NCBI RefSeq assembly: GCF_025631005.1
Contig: NZ_JAOTPL010000004.1
Coordinates: 124,001-188,000 of the forward strand
DNA length: 64,000 nucleotides
Reading direction: 5' to 3'
Source: Haoranjiania flava
GTDB taxonomy: Bacteria > Bacteroidota > Bacteroidia > Chitinophagales > Chitinophagaceae
The notes under the pieces are model-generated. The model did no database searches and was not told where the DNA came from. It was given only the letters and a program-made list of their open reading frames with translations. Positions within the stretch are counted from its first letter, which is position 1; each line of letters opens with the position of its first letter. The translations under genes and the position numbers were made by a program. This document shows, in pieces, positions 27,943 through 35,704 of the stretch.

Positions 27943-29205
27943 ATGTTTTTTGATAACAGAAAATATAGAACGGTTCAAACAGCAACATTGGTGGAGAACA
28001 CGGATTCTGTTTTTTGTGATGATGCCTTGCTGGAACAAGTACAGCAACAGACATTTGCTTATTTCTGGGACTTCGCTCATCCGCATTGTGGAGCTATTCG
28101 TGAGCGGAACAGTGAAAGCTTTAAAGATGTTATCACCAGCGGTGGCACAGGATTCGGCATCATGACAATTCTGGTGGGTGTGGAGAGAAAGTGGATATCG
28201 AAGTATGATGCCAGGCAAAGAATTGTTCAGGTACTTGATTTCCTGTTGTCGTGTGAAACTTTTCATGGCGCGTATGCACATTGGTACAATGCCTATACGG
28301 CCGAAACAATCCCCTTCTCAAAGAAAGATACAGGAGCCGACCTCGTAGAAACATCTTTTCTGATAATGGGATTGCTTACCGTAAGACAATACTTTATTGC
28401 AGATAAAATTATTGTGGAAAAAATAAACAGCATCTGGCACAAGGTAGAGTGGGCAAAGTTTACAAGAGGTAAAGATGTGTTGTACTGGCACGAATCAAAA
28501 ACGGGAAAGCAGAACATTAACCTGAAAATAGAAGGCTACAACGAAGCATTGATCACCTATGTGCTGGCTGCATCTTCACCACAATATGCCATTTCCAGAA
28601 ACGTTTATGATAATGGTTGGGCCAGAAACGGCGACATTAGAAATGGCAAAAGTTTCTTTGGCACTACATTGCCGCTGGGCCCCGATTTGGGCGGCCCGAT
28701 GTTTTTTACACATTACAGCTTTTTAGGCTTAGATCCACGCGGGCTACAGGACGCTTACGCGGATTACGGGACACAAAATATTGCACAAACAAAAATCAAC
28801 CATGCTTATTGTGCAGCTAATCCCAAAAATTACAAAGGTTATAGCGAGCGTTGTTGGGGGTTGTCTGCCTGTGACAGCGGTAAACGGTACCGGCCACATT
28901 CGCCCGAAAAAGACAATGGCACAATATGCCCGTCGGCTGCAATTGCATCAATGCCTTATTTTCCAGAAGCCTCTGTAAAAGCATTAAAATACTTTTATTA
29001 CGAACTGGGAGACCGCTTATGGGGAGAATATGGATTTTATGATGGATTTAATTTATCGAGGAAATGGTTTGCCGATTCATATTTAGCGATCAACCAGGCG
29101 CCCATAATTTTAATGATAGAGAATTATAGGAGCGGGTTATTATGGGATTTGTTTATGAGTTGTGAAGAGGTAAAAGCGGGGTTGAAGAAGCTGGGATTTA
29201 AATAA
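27943..29205 (+). CDS. GH144-type beta-1,2-glucanase without a visible signal peptide (copy 3)
   Basis: A 420-residue catalytic domain: LEQVQQQTFAYFWDFAHPHCGAIRER, TSGGTGFGIMTILVGVERKW, VLYWHESKTGKQN, IENYRSGLLWDLF. Codons TGA TAA sit directly before the ATG, so the frame cannot be extended upstream. The N-terminus (MFFDNRKYRTVQTATLVEN) is not a signal peptide, unlike the other two copies. A tiny frame MILKLINVF* starts in an ATGA overlap with the GH43 stop (27924) and meets this frame at a T6 run, so a lost or shifted N-terminus is possible. Otherwise it is a cytoplasmic enzyme, which would be unusual for the family. Confidence 0.85.
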   Translation: MFFDNRKYRTVQTATLVENTDSVFCDDALLEQVQQQTFAYFWDFAHPHCGAIRERNSESFKDVITSGGTGFGIMTILVGVERKWISKYDARQRIVQVLDFLLSCETFHGAYAHWYNAYTAETIPFSKKDTGADLVETSFLIMGLLTVRQYFIADKIIVEKINSIWHKVEWAKFTRGKDVLYWHESKTGKQNINLKIEGYNEALITYVLAASSPQYAISRNVYDNGWARNGDIRNGKSFFGTTLPLGPDLGGPMFFTHYSFLGLDPRGLQDAYADYGTQNIAQTKINHAYCAANPKNYKGYSERCWGLSACDSGKRYRPHSPEKDNGTICPSAAIASMPYFPEASVKALKYFYYELGDRLWGEYGFYDGFNLSRKWFADSYLAINQAPIILMIENYRSGLLWDLFMSCEEVKAGLKKLGFK

Positions 29206-29212
29206 GTATTTA

Positions 29213-29262
29213 ATCGCCTGCGGCGATAGAATACAGATTCGAAGTGAGGAGCCTCGAATAAC
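29213..29262 (+). repeat. Two-hairpin intergenic repeat, copy 2
   Basis: ATCGCC-TGC-GGCGAT (29213-29227), then AGAATACAGA and a second part ending CCTCGAATAAC. Aligns over its whole length with the copy at 26032. It directly follows a GH144 stop codon. Confidence 0.7.
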
Positions 29263-29285
29263 AAGAGAAAATGTAAAAATAACTG

Positions 29286-29336
29286 GTTCTATGAAACGTC
29301 TTCGCTTCATAGGTTTATTGTATCGCCTCTGGCGAT
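29286..29336 (-). repeat. Two-hairpin intergenic repeat, copy 3, inverted
   Basis: On the minus strand it reads ATCGCC-AGA-GGCGAT, an ACAATAAA spacer, then the hairpin CTATGAAGCG/CGTTTCATAG and AAC: the same two-hairpin plan as copies 1 and 2, in opposite orientation. It faces copy 2 in the same 185-nt gap before the GH3 gene. Confidence 0.6.
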
Positions 29337-29390
29337 TATAAAAAACAATCGTAAATAAATGTTTGAACTTTAAACTTAATAAATATAAAA

Positions 29391-31706
29391 ATGATGAAGA
29401 AGCAAATAATAAAATTAAGTACGCTGTTGTTCATTTTTGTGTTAGCGGCAACTGCTTTGCCGGCACAGAAAAGCGTAAAGCCTCAGGATGCAAAGATGCA
29501 TGCCTTCATTACATCGCTGATGAATAAAATGACGCTGGATGAAAAGATCGGACAACTGAATCTGCCAAGCGCCGGCGAGTTTACTACCGGTACTGCTACC
29601 AATTCAGACATCGGCAATAATGTAAAGAAAGGCAACGTTGGAGGGCTTTTTAATATCAAAGGCGTGGAAAAAATAAAAGCTATACAAAAAGTAGCCGTTG
29701 AAGAAAGCAGGATGAAAATTCCTATGTTATTTGGCATGGATGTTATCCACGGCTATGAAACTACCTTCCCCATTCCGTTGGGTGTTGCCGCTACATGGGA
29801 CATGCAGGCTGTGGAGCAGTCTGCACGCATTGCTGCTACGGAAGCCAGCGCAGATGGTATCAGCTGGACATTCAGCCCTATGACAGATATTTCGCGTGAT
29901 CCGCGCTGGGGAAGGGTTTCGGAAGGTAGCGGCGAGGATCCGTATCTGGGAAGTGCAATTGCAAAAGCAATGGTCTACGGCTACCAGGGAAGAACAGGTA
30001 ATTTTGCCAACAATAATATCCTGGCTTGTGTAAAGCATTTCGCCTTATACGGAGCCCCGGAGGCAGGCAGGGATTACAATACGGTTGACATGAGCCGTAT
30101 AAGAATGTACAATGAATATTTTCCTCCTTACAAAGCGGCTGTAGATGCAGGCGTAGGCAGCGTAATGGCTTCTTTCAATGAAGTTGACGGCATCCCTGCT
30201 ACGGGCAATAAATGGCTGATGACAGATGTGCTGCGCAGGCAATGGGGCTTCAAAGGATTTGTTGTTACTGATTATACAGGCATTAATGAAATGATAGATC
30301 ATGGCATGGGCGACCTGCAGGCCGTATCGGCATTAGCCTTGAAAGCAGGCATTGACATGGATATGGTAGGCGAAGGATTTTTGAAAACATTGAAAAAATC
30401 TTTGCAGGAAAAGAAAATAACACAAGCAGAGATAGATACTGCCTGCCGGAGGATACTGGAAGCAAAGTATAAGCTGGGCCTTTTCGACGATCCGTATAAA
30501 TACATCAACAAAAATCGTGCTAAGACAGAAGTATACACTACAGCAAACAGAAATATTGCCAGGGAAATTGCAGCTAAAAGTTTCGTGCTTTTGAAAAATG
30601 AAGGCCAAACACTGCCGCTTAAAAAAACCGGTAAGATCGCATTAATAGGCCCGCTCGCAGATGCTGCCAATAACATGGCTGGCACATGGAGTGTGGCAAC
30701 AGTGCAAGATAAGTCAGTATCCGTGTTGCAGGGTTTGAAGCATGTTGCGGGCAACAGTGCAGAAATATTGTATGCCAAGGGCGCTAATCTTACACAGGAC
30801 TCAGTATTAGAAATGAACGCTACAATGTTTGGCAAAACCCTGCACCGCGACTCTCGTACACCCGAAGCTTTGCGGGCTGAGGCGCTCGCCGTTGCTTCCA
30901 GGGCAGATGTAATCGTTGCTGCCTTAGGAGAAAGTGCTGAAATGAGTGGAGAAGCCAGCAGCAGAACAGACATTGGTATCCCTGCAGTACAACAGGAATT
31001 ATTAAATGAACTGTTGAAAACAGGCAAGCCGGTTGTGCTTGTTCTGTTCGCCGGCCGTCCGCTGGCACTCACATGGGAACAGGAGCATGTACCTGCAATT
31101 TTAAAAGTATGGTTTCCGGGTAGTGAAGCAGGCCTTGCAATTGCTGATGTAATTTTCGGAAATAAAAATCCGTCAGGTAAATTACCTATGACCTTTCCGC
31201 GAAACGTTGGCCAGGTACCAATTTTCTACAACCATAAAAATACCGGCCGTCCGTTAAATGAGTCTGTAAAAGGCTTTCAGAAGTTTCGTTCAGGATACCT
31301 GGATGTGTCTAATGATCCGCTATATCCATTTGGCTTTGGGCTGAGCTATACAGATTTCGTGTATGGAGATCTACAGCTAAGCGCAAAAAAATTAAAAAAC
31401 AATCAACAGTTGAAAGCATCTGTAACGGTTACCAACAAAGGTAAATTTGATGGTGAAGAAGTGGTACAGTTGTATATTCGTGATATGGTGGGAAGCATTA
31501 CAAGACCGGTGAAAGAGTTGAAAGGCTTCCAAAAAGTATTTATAAAAGCAGGTGAGAGCAAGCGCGTAGAATTTTCCATTACTACAGAAGACCTGAAGTT
31601 TTACAACAGTGAATTAAAGCATGTATGGGAACCCGGTGAATTTGAAATAATGATAGGCACAAACTCCAGCGATCTGCAAAAACAAAAAGTTATGTGGGAA
31701 AAGTAA
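29391..31706 (+). CDS. bglX: GH3 beta-glucosidase, BglX type
   Basis: A 771-residue exported enzyme (signal ends ALPAQ). Order: GH3 N-terminal barrel (about 35-370) with GMDVIHGYETTFPIPLG, the substrate-binding KHFALYGAPEAGRDYN and nucleophile Asp in GFKGFVVTDYTGI; GH3 C-terminal alpha/beta domain (about 395-640) with LLKNEGQTLPL and the acid/base region ALGESAEMSGE; FN3-like cap (about 680-765). A retaining exo-beta-glucosidase of the periplasm that would release glucose from the short oligosaccharides left by the GH144 and GH30 enzymes. A second ATG directly after the first could be the true start. Confidence 0.93.
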   Translation: MMKKQIIKLSTLLFIFVLAATALPAQKSVKPQDAKMHAFITSLMNKMTLDEKIGQLNLPSAGEFTTGTATNSDIGNNVKKGNVGGLFNIKGVEKIKAIQKVAVEESRMKIPMLFGMDVIHGYETTFPIPLGVAATWDMQAVEQSARIAATEASADGISWTFSPMTDISRDPRWGRVSEGSGEDPYLGSAIAKAMVYGYQGRTGNFANNNILACVKHFALYGAPEAGRDYNTVDMSRIRMYNEYFPPYKAAVDAGVGSVMASFNEVDGIPATGNKWLMTDVLRRQWGFKGFVVTDYTGINEMIDHGMGDLQAVSALALKAGIDMDMVGEGFLKTLKKSLQEKKITQAEIDTACRRILEAKYKLGLFDDPYKYINKNRAKTEVYTTANRNIAREIAAKSFVLLKNEGQTLPLKKTGKIALIGPLADAANNMAGTWSVATVQDKSVSVLQGLKHVAGNSAEILYAKGANLTQDSVLEMNATMFGKTLHRDSRTPEALRAEALAVASRADVIVAALGESAEMSGEASSRTDIGIPAVQQELLNELLKTGKPVVLVLFAGRPLALTWEQEHVPAILKVWFPGSEAGLAIADVIFGNKNPSGKLPMTFPRNVGQVPIFYNHKNTGRPLNESVKGFQKFRSGYLDVSNDPLYPFGFGLSYTDFVYGDLQLSAKKLKNNQQLKASVTVTNKGKFDGEEVVQLYIRDMVGSITRPVKELKGFQKVFIKAGESKRVEFSITTEDLKFYNSELKHVWEPGEFEIMIGTNSSDLQKQKVMWEK

Positions 31707-31733
31707 TAAATTGCAGTTTTTAAACTATAAAGA

Positions 31734-32525
31734 ATGAAATGTATAATTATACTATCAGCAGTCCTGCTTTTTAGTTGTACTTCAATGAAACAAGGCAAAA
31801 TCCCGGCCGATAACCCGGTGATAGCACACCGGGGAGCCTTTAAGCAATTAAACCTTCCTGAAAATTCTATAGCATCGCTGAAACACGCGGTAGCATTGGG
31901 TTGTGCAGGTACTGAGTTCGATGTGCATATGACTGCTGACAATGTATTGGTATTAAATCATGATCATGACTATTTTAAACTGCCCATAGAGAAAACCGAC
32001 TATGCCGCACTCAACCGGCATAAACTGGGCAACGGCGAATCTCTGCCGCTACTGAAAGATGCCATTCAGGAAGGAATGAAAAATAATAAGACTACAAAAC
32101 TTATTTGCGAAATAAAACCTTCTTCCATCAGTAAGTTGCGCGGACAGCAAATGGCAGAGAAAGTTTTAGCCCTGGTGAAAGAATTGAAAGCAGAAAAGTA
32201 TATGGTTTACATCAGCTTTGATTTTGATATTCTGAAGAAAATCCTGGCATTGAATCCACATGCCAACACCCAGTACCTGAATGGTGATAAATCTCCTCTT
32301 GAACTGAAACAGGCAGGCATCAGGGGAGCTGATTATCATTATGATATTTTCAGAAAAAATCCCGGATGGATAAAGATGGCTAAAGACCACAACATTGCGC
32401 TGAATGCCTGGACAGTGAATGACGCAGAAGGTATGAAATGGTTGCTGGATAATAACTTTGAGTATATCACTACCAATGAGCCTGAAGAATTATTTCGAAT
32501 TATTGATGAAAGAAGAGGTAAGTAA
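31734..32525 (+). CDS. Glycerophosphodiester phosphodiesterase lipoprotein
   Basis: A 263-residue lipoprotein (lipobox LFSCTSM) with the GDPD TIM barrel. Key residues are in IAHRGAFKQLNLPENS (HR and E), GTEFDVHMTADNVLVLNHDH (metal-binding E and D, catalytic H), LICEIKP and the closing AWTVNDAEGMKWLLDNNFEYITTNEPEEL. It cleaves glycerophosphodiesters to glycerol 3-phosphate and an alcohol. It lies inside a glucan locus 27 nt after a GH3 gene, so stripping phosphoglycerol decorations from a glucan is an attractive role (inference). Scavenging of glycerophospholipid head groups is the alternative. Confidence 0.88.
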   Translation: MKCIIILSAVLLFSCTSMKQGKIPADNPVIAHRGAFKQLNLPENSIASLKHAVALGCAGTEFDVHMTADNVLVLNHDHDYFKLPIEKTDYAALNRHKLGNGESLPLLKDAIQEGMKNNKTTKLICEIKPSSISKLRGQQMAEKVLALVKELKAEKYMVYISFDFDILKKILALNPHANTQYLNGDKSPLELKQAGIRGADYHYDIFRKNPGWIKMAKDHNIALNAWTVNDAEGMKWLLDNNFEYITTNEPEELFRIIDERRGK

Positions 32526-32610
32526 TGAAATAGCCATTCGCCTAAGGTGCGACCAAATAAGAATCAAAGGTTGTTCCATGTGGCAAACAGCAAAAATTAA
32601 ATTTATACAC
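32525..32610 (+). repeat. Start-abutting palindromic repeat, copy B
   Basis: Left end ATGAAATAGCCATTCGCC overlaps the GDPD stop codon by one base. The 3' arm is GGTTGTTCCATGTGG (about 32569-32583). The right part is A-rich and ends ATACAC before ATGAAACAT, the start of the esterase gene. The arm word TTGTTCCATGTG matches the complement of CACATGAAACAT at 10 of 12 positions, better than the left arm, which needs wobbles. The left mimic again reads ATG AAA TAG. Confidence 0.8.
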
Positions 32611-33423
32611 ATGAAACATTTTCTGGTATTAGTATTGTTGACAATTTCATCCTGTGCTTTGCATGCGCAGGACTTTTCCTTATTCGCTAAATATAAATTT
32701 ATTCAGAATGGCGATACACTCCCTTACCGGATCTTATTGCCTGAAAACTTTGATGCGGCCAAAAAGTACCCGTTAGTGCTATTTCTGCATGGGAGAGGCG
32801 AGAGCGGCAACGATAATGAGAAGCAACTGGTACATGGTGCTAAGCTGTTCCTGGATCCGGTAAACAGGAAAAAATACCCGGCAATTGTTGTATTTCCGCA
32901 AAACGCCAGTCAATATTATTGGAGCAACGTACAAACCGTGGCCAAAGAAAACGGTAAGAGGTCTTTTTATTTCGTGCATACAGGCGAACCGTCAACATCT
33001 ATGAAACTAACCATGTCGCTATTGCACAACCTGCACAGGCAATACAAGATCAGCAAAGAACAGGTATATGTAATGGGTTTGAGCATGGGCGGGATGGGTA
33101 CCTTTGAAATTGTAAACCGTATGCCTTATACGTTTGCTGCTGCTGTGCCTATCTGCGGCGGCGCACATCCTGCTACGGCAGCCAATTTAAAGGGTACCAG
33201 GTGGTGGGTGTTTCATGGCGCTAAAGATGATGTGGTTGATCCGGAATTTTCAGTAGACATGGTAAAAGCGATGAAGAAGCATGCTGTGGATGTAAAGTTT
33301 ACTTTGTATCCCGAAGCAAATCACAACAGTTGGGACAATGTTTTTGCAGAGCCTGACTTACTGAAATGGATGTTTAGCCGGAAAAGATTTGTTGCAAGAG
33401 AATCACCATCCGGCGATCGTTAA
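32611..33423 (+). CDS. Exported alpha/beta hydrolase, phospholipase/carboxylesterase type
   Basis: I start at ATG 32611 because MKHFLVLVLLTISSCALHAQ is a signal peptide; upstream in-frame codons run back into the GDPD gene through the repeat. The result has 270 residues. Alpha/beta-hydrolase features: oxyanion region FLHGRGESGNDNEKQL, nucleophile elbow GLSMGGMG, Asp in AKDDVVDPEF and His in PEANHNSWD. It resembles dienelactone-hydrolase-like or feruloyl-esterase-like esterases. As the last gene of PUL 2 it may remove acyl substituents (for example succinyl) from the glucan (inference). Confidence 0.82.
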   Translation: MKHFLVLVLLTISSCALHAQDFSLFAKYKFIQNGDTLPYRILLPENFDAAKKYPLVLFLHGRGESGNDNEKQLVHGAKLFLDPVNRKKYPAIVVFPQNASQYYWSNVQTVAKENGKRSFYFVHTGEPSTSMKLTMSLLHNLHRQYKISKEQVYVMGLSMGGMGTFEIVNRMPYTFAAAVPICGGAHPATAANLKGTRWWVFHGAKDDVVDPEFSVDMVKAMKKHAVDVKFTLYPEANHNSWDNVFAEPDLLKWMFSRKRFVARESPSGDR

Positions 33424-33435
33424 TTAAAAATTTTT

Positions 33436-33465
33436 TTTGTTGTATTAAATATTATACTACTTTTG
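33436..33465 (+). promoter_or_regulatory. Promoter of the aromatic amino-acid operon
   Basis: TTTG at 33436-33439 and TACTTTTG at 33458-33465 with 18 nt between: a textbook Bacteroidota -33/-7 pair. Transcription would start near 33471, about 14 nt before the leader-peptide ATG. Confidence 0.75.
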
Positions 33466-33484
33466 CAAAGAATTAATAGAGTAT

Positions 33485-33562
33485 ATGCAAAGCAATAACA
33501 ATTTCTTTTATTTTTTTGGTTATTTCTATTTTAGTAAAAATGGACTGAGTTGTTATGCTTAA
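33485..33562 (+). CDS. Phe/Tyr-rich leader peptide of the aromatic operon attenuator
   Basis: A 25-codon ORF (ATG 33485, TAA 33560-33562) starts MQSNNN, then carries the run FFYFFGYFYF (codons at 33503-33532), then SKNGLSCYA. Six Phe and three Tyr in ten residues are far beyond chance and mark the control codons of a ribosome-mediated attenuator. The codons after the run contain the antiterminator strand GGACTGAG. Scarce Phe-tRNA or Tyr-tRNA would stall the ribosome in the run and leave that strand free. Confidence 0.88.
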   Translation: MQSNNNFFYFFGYFYFSKNGLSCYA

Positions 33563-33605
33563 AATCTAATAAAAATAAAAATATTAAAAAGTATAATCTC
33601 AGTCC
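33542..33605 (+). promoter_or_regulatory. Antiterminator pairing of the Phe/Tyr attenuator
   Basis: GGACTGAG (33542-33549, inside the leader ORF) is an exact reverse complement of CTCAGTCC (33598-33605), 8 bp plus a possible wobble. The second strand is also the left arm of the terminator, so the two structures exclude each other. A ribosome that reaches the stop codon covers the first strand and lets the terminator form; a ribosome stalled in the Phe/Tyr run does not. Confidence 0.82.
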
Positions 33606-33630
33606 GGAAGGGTTGAGATTTTTTTATTTT
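33595..33630 (+). terminator. Intrinsic terminator (attenuator) directly before pheA
   Basis: AATCTCA (33595-33601) pairs with TGAGATT (33614-33620), extended by G-U, U-G and C-G pairs to 10 bp around the loop CGGAAG, and followed by T7 and TTTT up to 33630. The next base is the A of the pheA start codon, so the hairpin may also affect ribosome access. Confidence 0.85.
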
Positions 33631-34488
33631 ATGGCAAAAAGCATCAGGCAAAAATTAATTGAGCAAAAAAACATTGTTTCTATCCAGGGCTTCCCCGGTT
33701 GCTTTCACCAGGAGGCGGCAGAAAGTTTTTTTAAAGGAAATGTAGAAGTTATTTGCTGCAACACCTTCAAAGAAGTAATAAAAACAGCTTCCAACAAAAA
33801 AGAAAGCAGCGGCGGCGTTATGGCAATTGAAAACTCAATTGCAGGCAGTATTTTACCCAATTACAATTTATTATTAAAAAGCAACCTCAAGATCGTTGGT
33901 GAGGTATATCTGCAGATCAACCAACAGCTCATGGCCAATAGAGGCATAACATTAGAGGAAATTAAGGAAGTACATTCACACCCCATGGCATTGCAGCAAT
34001 GCGAACAATTTTTAGATAAGTTTCAATGGAAACTGGTAGAATCAGACGATACAGCTTTAAGCGCCAAACGTATTGCCAGGAACAAAAGTAAAACCAATGC
34101 TGCTATTGCCAGCGCTCTCGCAGCAAAAATTTATAACCTGGATATTATTGCCCCGAACATCCATACCCTGAAAAATAATTATACCAGGTTTTTGGTATTA
34201 CAGCGTGCAGAAGTATCCGAAGAAATTGAAGATGCCAATAAAGCTTCTGTCTATTTTCATACCGATAACTCGAAAGGAAGCCTGGCAAAGGTTTTAAATA
34301 AAGTAAATGAGGCCGGCATCAACCTCACCAAGCTGCAAAGCTTCCCAATCCCCGGTAGCGACTGGAAATATAGTTTTCATGTAGACATGGAATTTGAGAG
34401 TAAGTCGCAGTTTTTTAAGCTCATGAAAAAGATTGACCCGTTAACAGAAGAAATGAAAATTTACGGCATCTATAAAAGCGGTAAATAA
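33631..34488 (+). CDS. pheA: Prephenate dehydratase
   Basis: A monofunctional cytoplasmic enzyme of 285 residues that converts prephenate to phenylpyruvate. The start is ATG 33631, right after the attenuator; an upstream in-frame ATG at 33550 lies inside the leader and terminator. The catalytic domain (about 1-190) has IQGFPGCFHQEAAESFF and the catalytic TRF in NNYTRFLVL. The C-terminal ACT domain (about 200-285) has GSLAKVLNKVNEAGINLTKLQSFPI in two pieces. Where many PheA proteins have ESRP for Phe binding, this one has QSFP, so allosteric control may differ. First gene of the operon; chorismate mutase activity is supplied by the fused enzyme downstream. Confidence 0.92.
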   Translation: MAKSIRQKLIEQKNIVSIQGFPGCFHQEAAESFFKGNVEVICCNTFKEVIKTASNKKESSGGVMAIENSIAGSILPNYNLLLKSNLKIVGEVYLQINQQLMANRGITLEEIKEVHSHPMALQQCEQFLDKFQWKLVESDDTALSAKRIARNKSKTNAAIASALAAKIYNLDIIAPNIHTLKNNYTRFLVLQRAEVSEEIEDANKASVYFHTDNSKGSLAKVLNKVNEAGINLTKLQSFPIPGSDWKYSFHVDMEFESKSQFFKLMKKIDPLTEEMKIYGIYKSGK

Positions 34489-34543
34489 TACCGCTGCATA
34501 CACTAAATAAAGAATAAGCTTCAACAATATCAATTATAGTTAA

Positions 34544-35704
34544 ATGCAGGTAGCAAAAAGATTACAGGCGGTAGAAGAATATTATTTCTCTAAAAAATTA
34601 AGAGAAATAGATGAGATGAACAAACAAGGCAAAAACGTTATCAACCTTGGGATTGGCAGCCCTGATCTGCCTCCGCATCCGGAGGTAATTAAAGTTTTGA
34701 ATGAGGTTAGCGCTCAACCTGAAGTGCATGGTTACCAGAGCTATAAAGGTTTGCCATTGTTCAGAGAAGCCGTTGCTGGCTGGTATAAAAAGTGGTACGA
34801 TGTGGAGTTGGATCCTGCCACGGAGATCTTGCCTTTGATGGGCTCAAAAGAAGGCATCATGCACATTTGCATGACGTACCTGGATGAAGGTGATGTAGCC
34901 CTGGTGCCCAATCCGGGCTATCCGACCTATGCAAGCAACATTAAGCTTACAGGCGCCGAAGCCAGGCCATATAATTTAAACGAAGCCAACAACTGGTCTC
35001 CTGATTTTGAAGAAATTGAACAACAGGATCTTTCCAAAGTGAAGCTGCTATTTGTAAATTACACACAAATGCCTACGGGCAAAGCAGCCTCAACAGCATT
35101 GTTTGAAAAAATAATTGCTTTTGCTCAAAAGCATGCCATACTTGTGGTGCACGATAATCCGTATAGTTTTATTCTGAATGAAAAACCGCTGAGCCTGCTG
35201 TCAATACCAGGAGCAAAAGAGGTAGCGGTAGAGCTGAATTCCTTAAGCAAATCACACAACATGGCAGGCTGGCGCATGGGCATGATGCTGGCCGGCCGGC
35301 AACGCATAGATGAAATTCTTCGTTTTAAAAGTAACATGGACAGCGGTATGTTTGCTCCGCTGCAACACGCTGCCGCCAGGGCTTTAACGCTGGGTAAAGA
35401 ATGGCATGAGGAGTTGAACAAAATATATGAATCCAGGAGAGAAAAGGTATACGAACTTTTAAATCTGCTGGGATGCAGCTATGATAAAACGCAGACAGGC
35501 CTGTTCATATGGGCAAAAGTTCCCGGTGAATATGCAGATGGCTACCAGCTGGCAGACGATGTTTTATACAAATCAAATGTGTTCATCACACCAGGGGGTA
35601 TTTTCGGCAGTGAAGGCAATAATTACATACGCATTTCTTTATGCGGCAATCAGCAAAGGTTCGAGGATTCTATAGCAAGACTTAAAAATGTAAATAAAGA
35701 ATAA
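34544..35704 (+). CDS. PLP-dependent class I/II aminotransferase, probably aromatic
   Basis: A 386-residue fold-type I aminotransferase. Visible are NLGIGSPDLPPHPEV, NPGYPTY, the DNPYSF PLP-contact block, the Schiff-base Lys in NSLSKSHNMAGWRMG, and FITPGGIFG near the end. By sequence it lies among aspartate/LL-diaminopimelate-like enzymes. Its place between pheA and tyrA, with a TAATG overlap into tyrA, argues that it transaminates phenylpyruvate and hydroxyphenylpyruvate to Phe and Tyr, or prephenate to arogenate (inference). Confidence 0.88.
   Translation: MQVAKRLQAVEEYYFSKKLREIDEMNKQGKNVINLGIGSPDLPPHPEVIKVLNEVSAQPEVHGYQSYKGLPLFREAVAGWYKKWYDVELDPATEILPLMGSKEGIMHICMTYLDEGDVALVPNPGYPTYASNIKLTGAEARPYNLNEANNWSPDFEEIEQQDLSKVKLLFVNYTQMPTGKAASTALFEKIIAFAQKHAILVVHDNPYSFILNEKPLSLLSIPGAKEVAVELNSLSKSHNMAGWRMGMMLAGRQRIDEILRFKSNMDSGMFAPLQHAAARALTLGKEWHEELNKIYESRREKVYELLNLLGCSYDKTQTGLFIWAKVPGEYADGYQLADDVLYKSNVFITPGGIFGSEGNNYIRISLCGNQQRFEDSIARLKNVNKE

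Noticed and set aside
30299..31072. 257-codon open frame on the minus strand opposite the GH3 gene
   Set aside because: It mirrors the GH3 coding frame, has no recognisable domain, is rich in Ser/Ala from complementary codons, and overlaps a certain gene.
32458..32610. Upstream start for the esterase gene
   Set aside because: It overlaps the GDPD gene and repeat B; ATG 32611 begins a clear signal peptide.
33550..33630. Upstream start for pheA
   Set aside because: It would translate through the attenuator hairpin and T-tract; ATG 33631 matches the family N-terminus.
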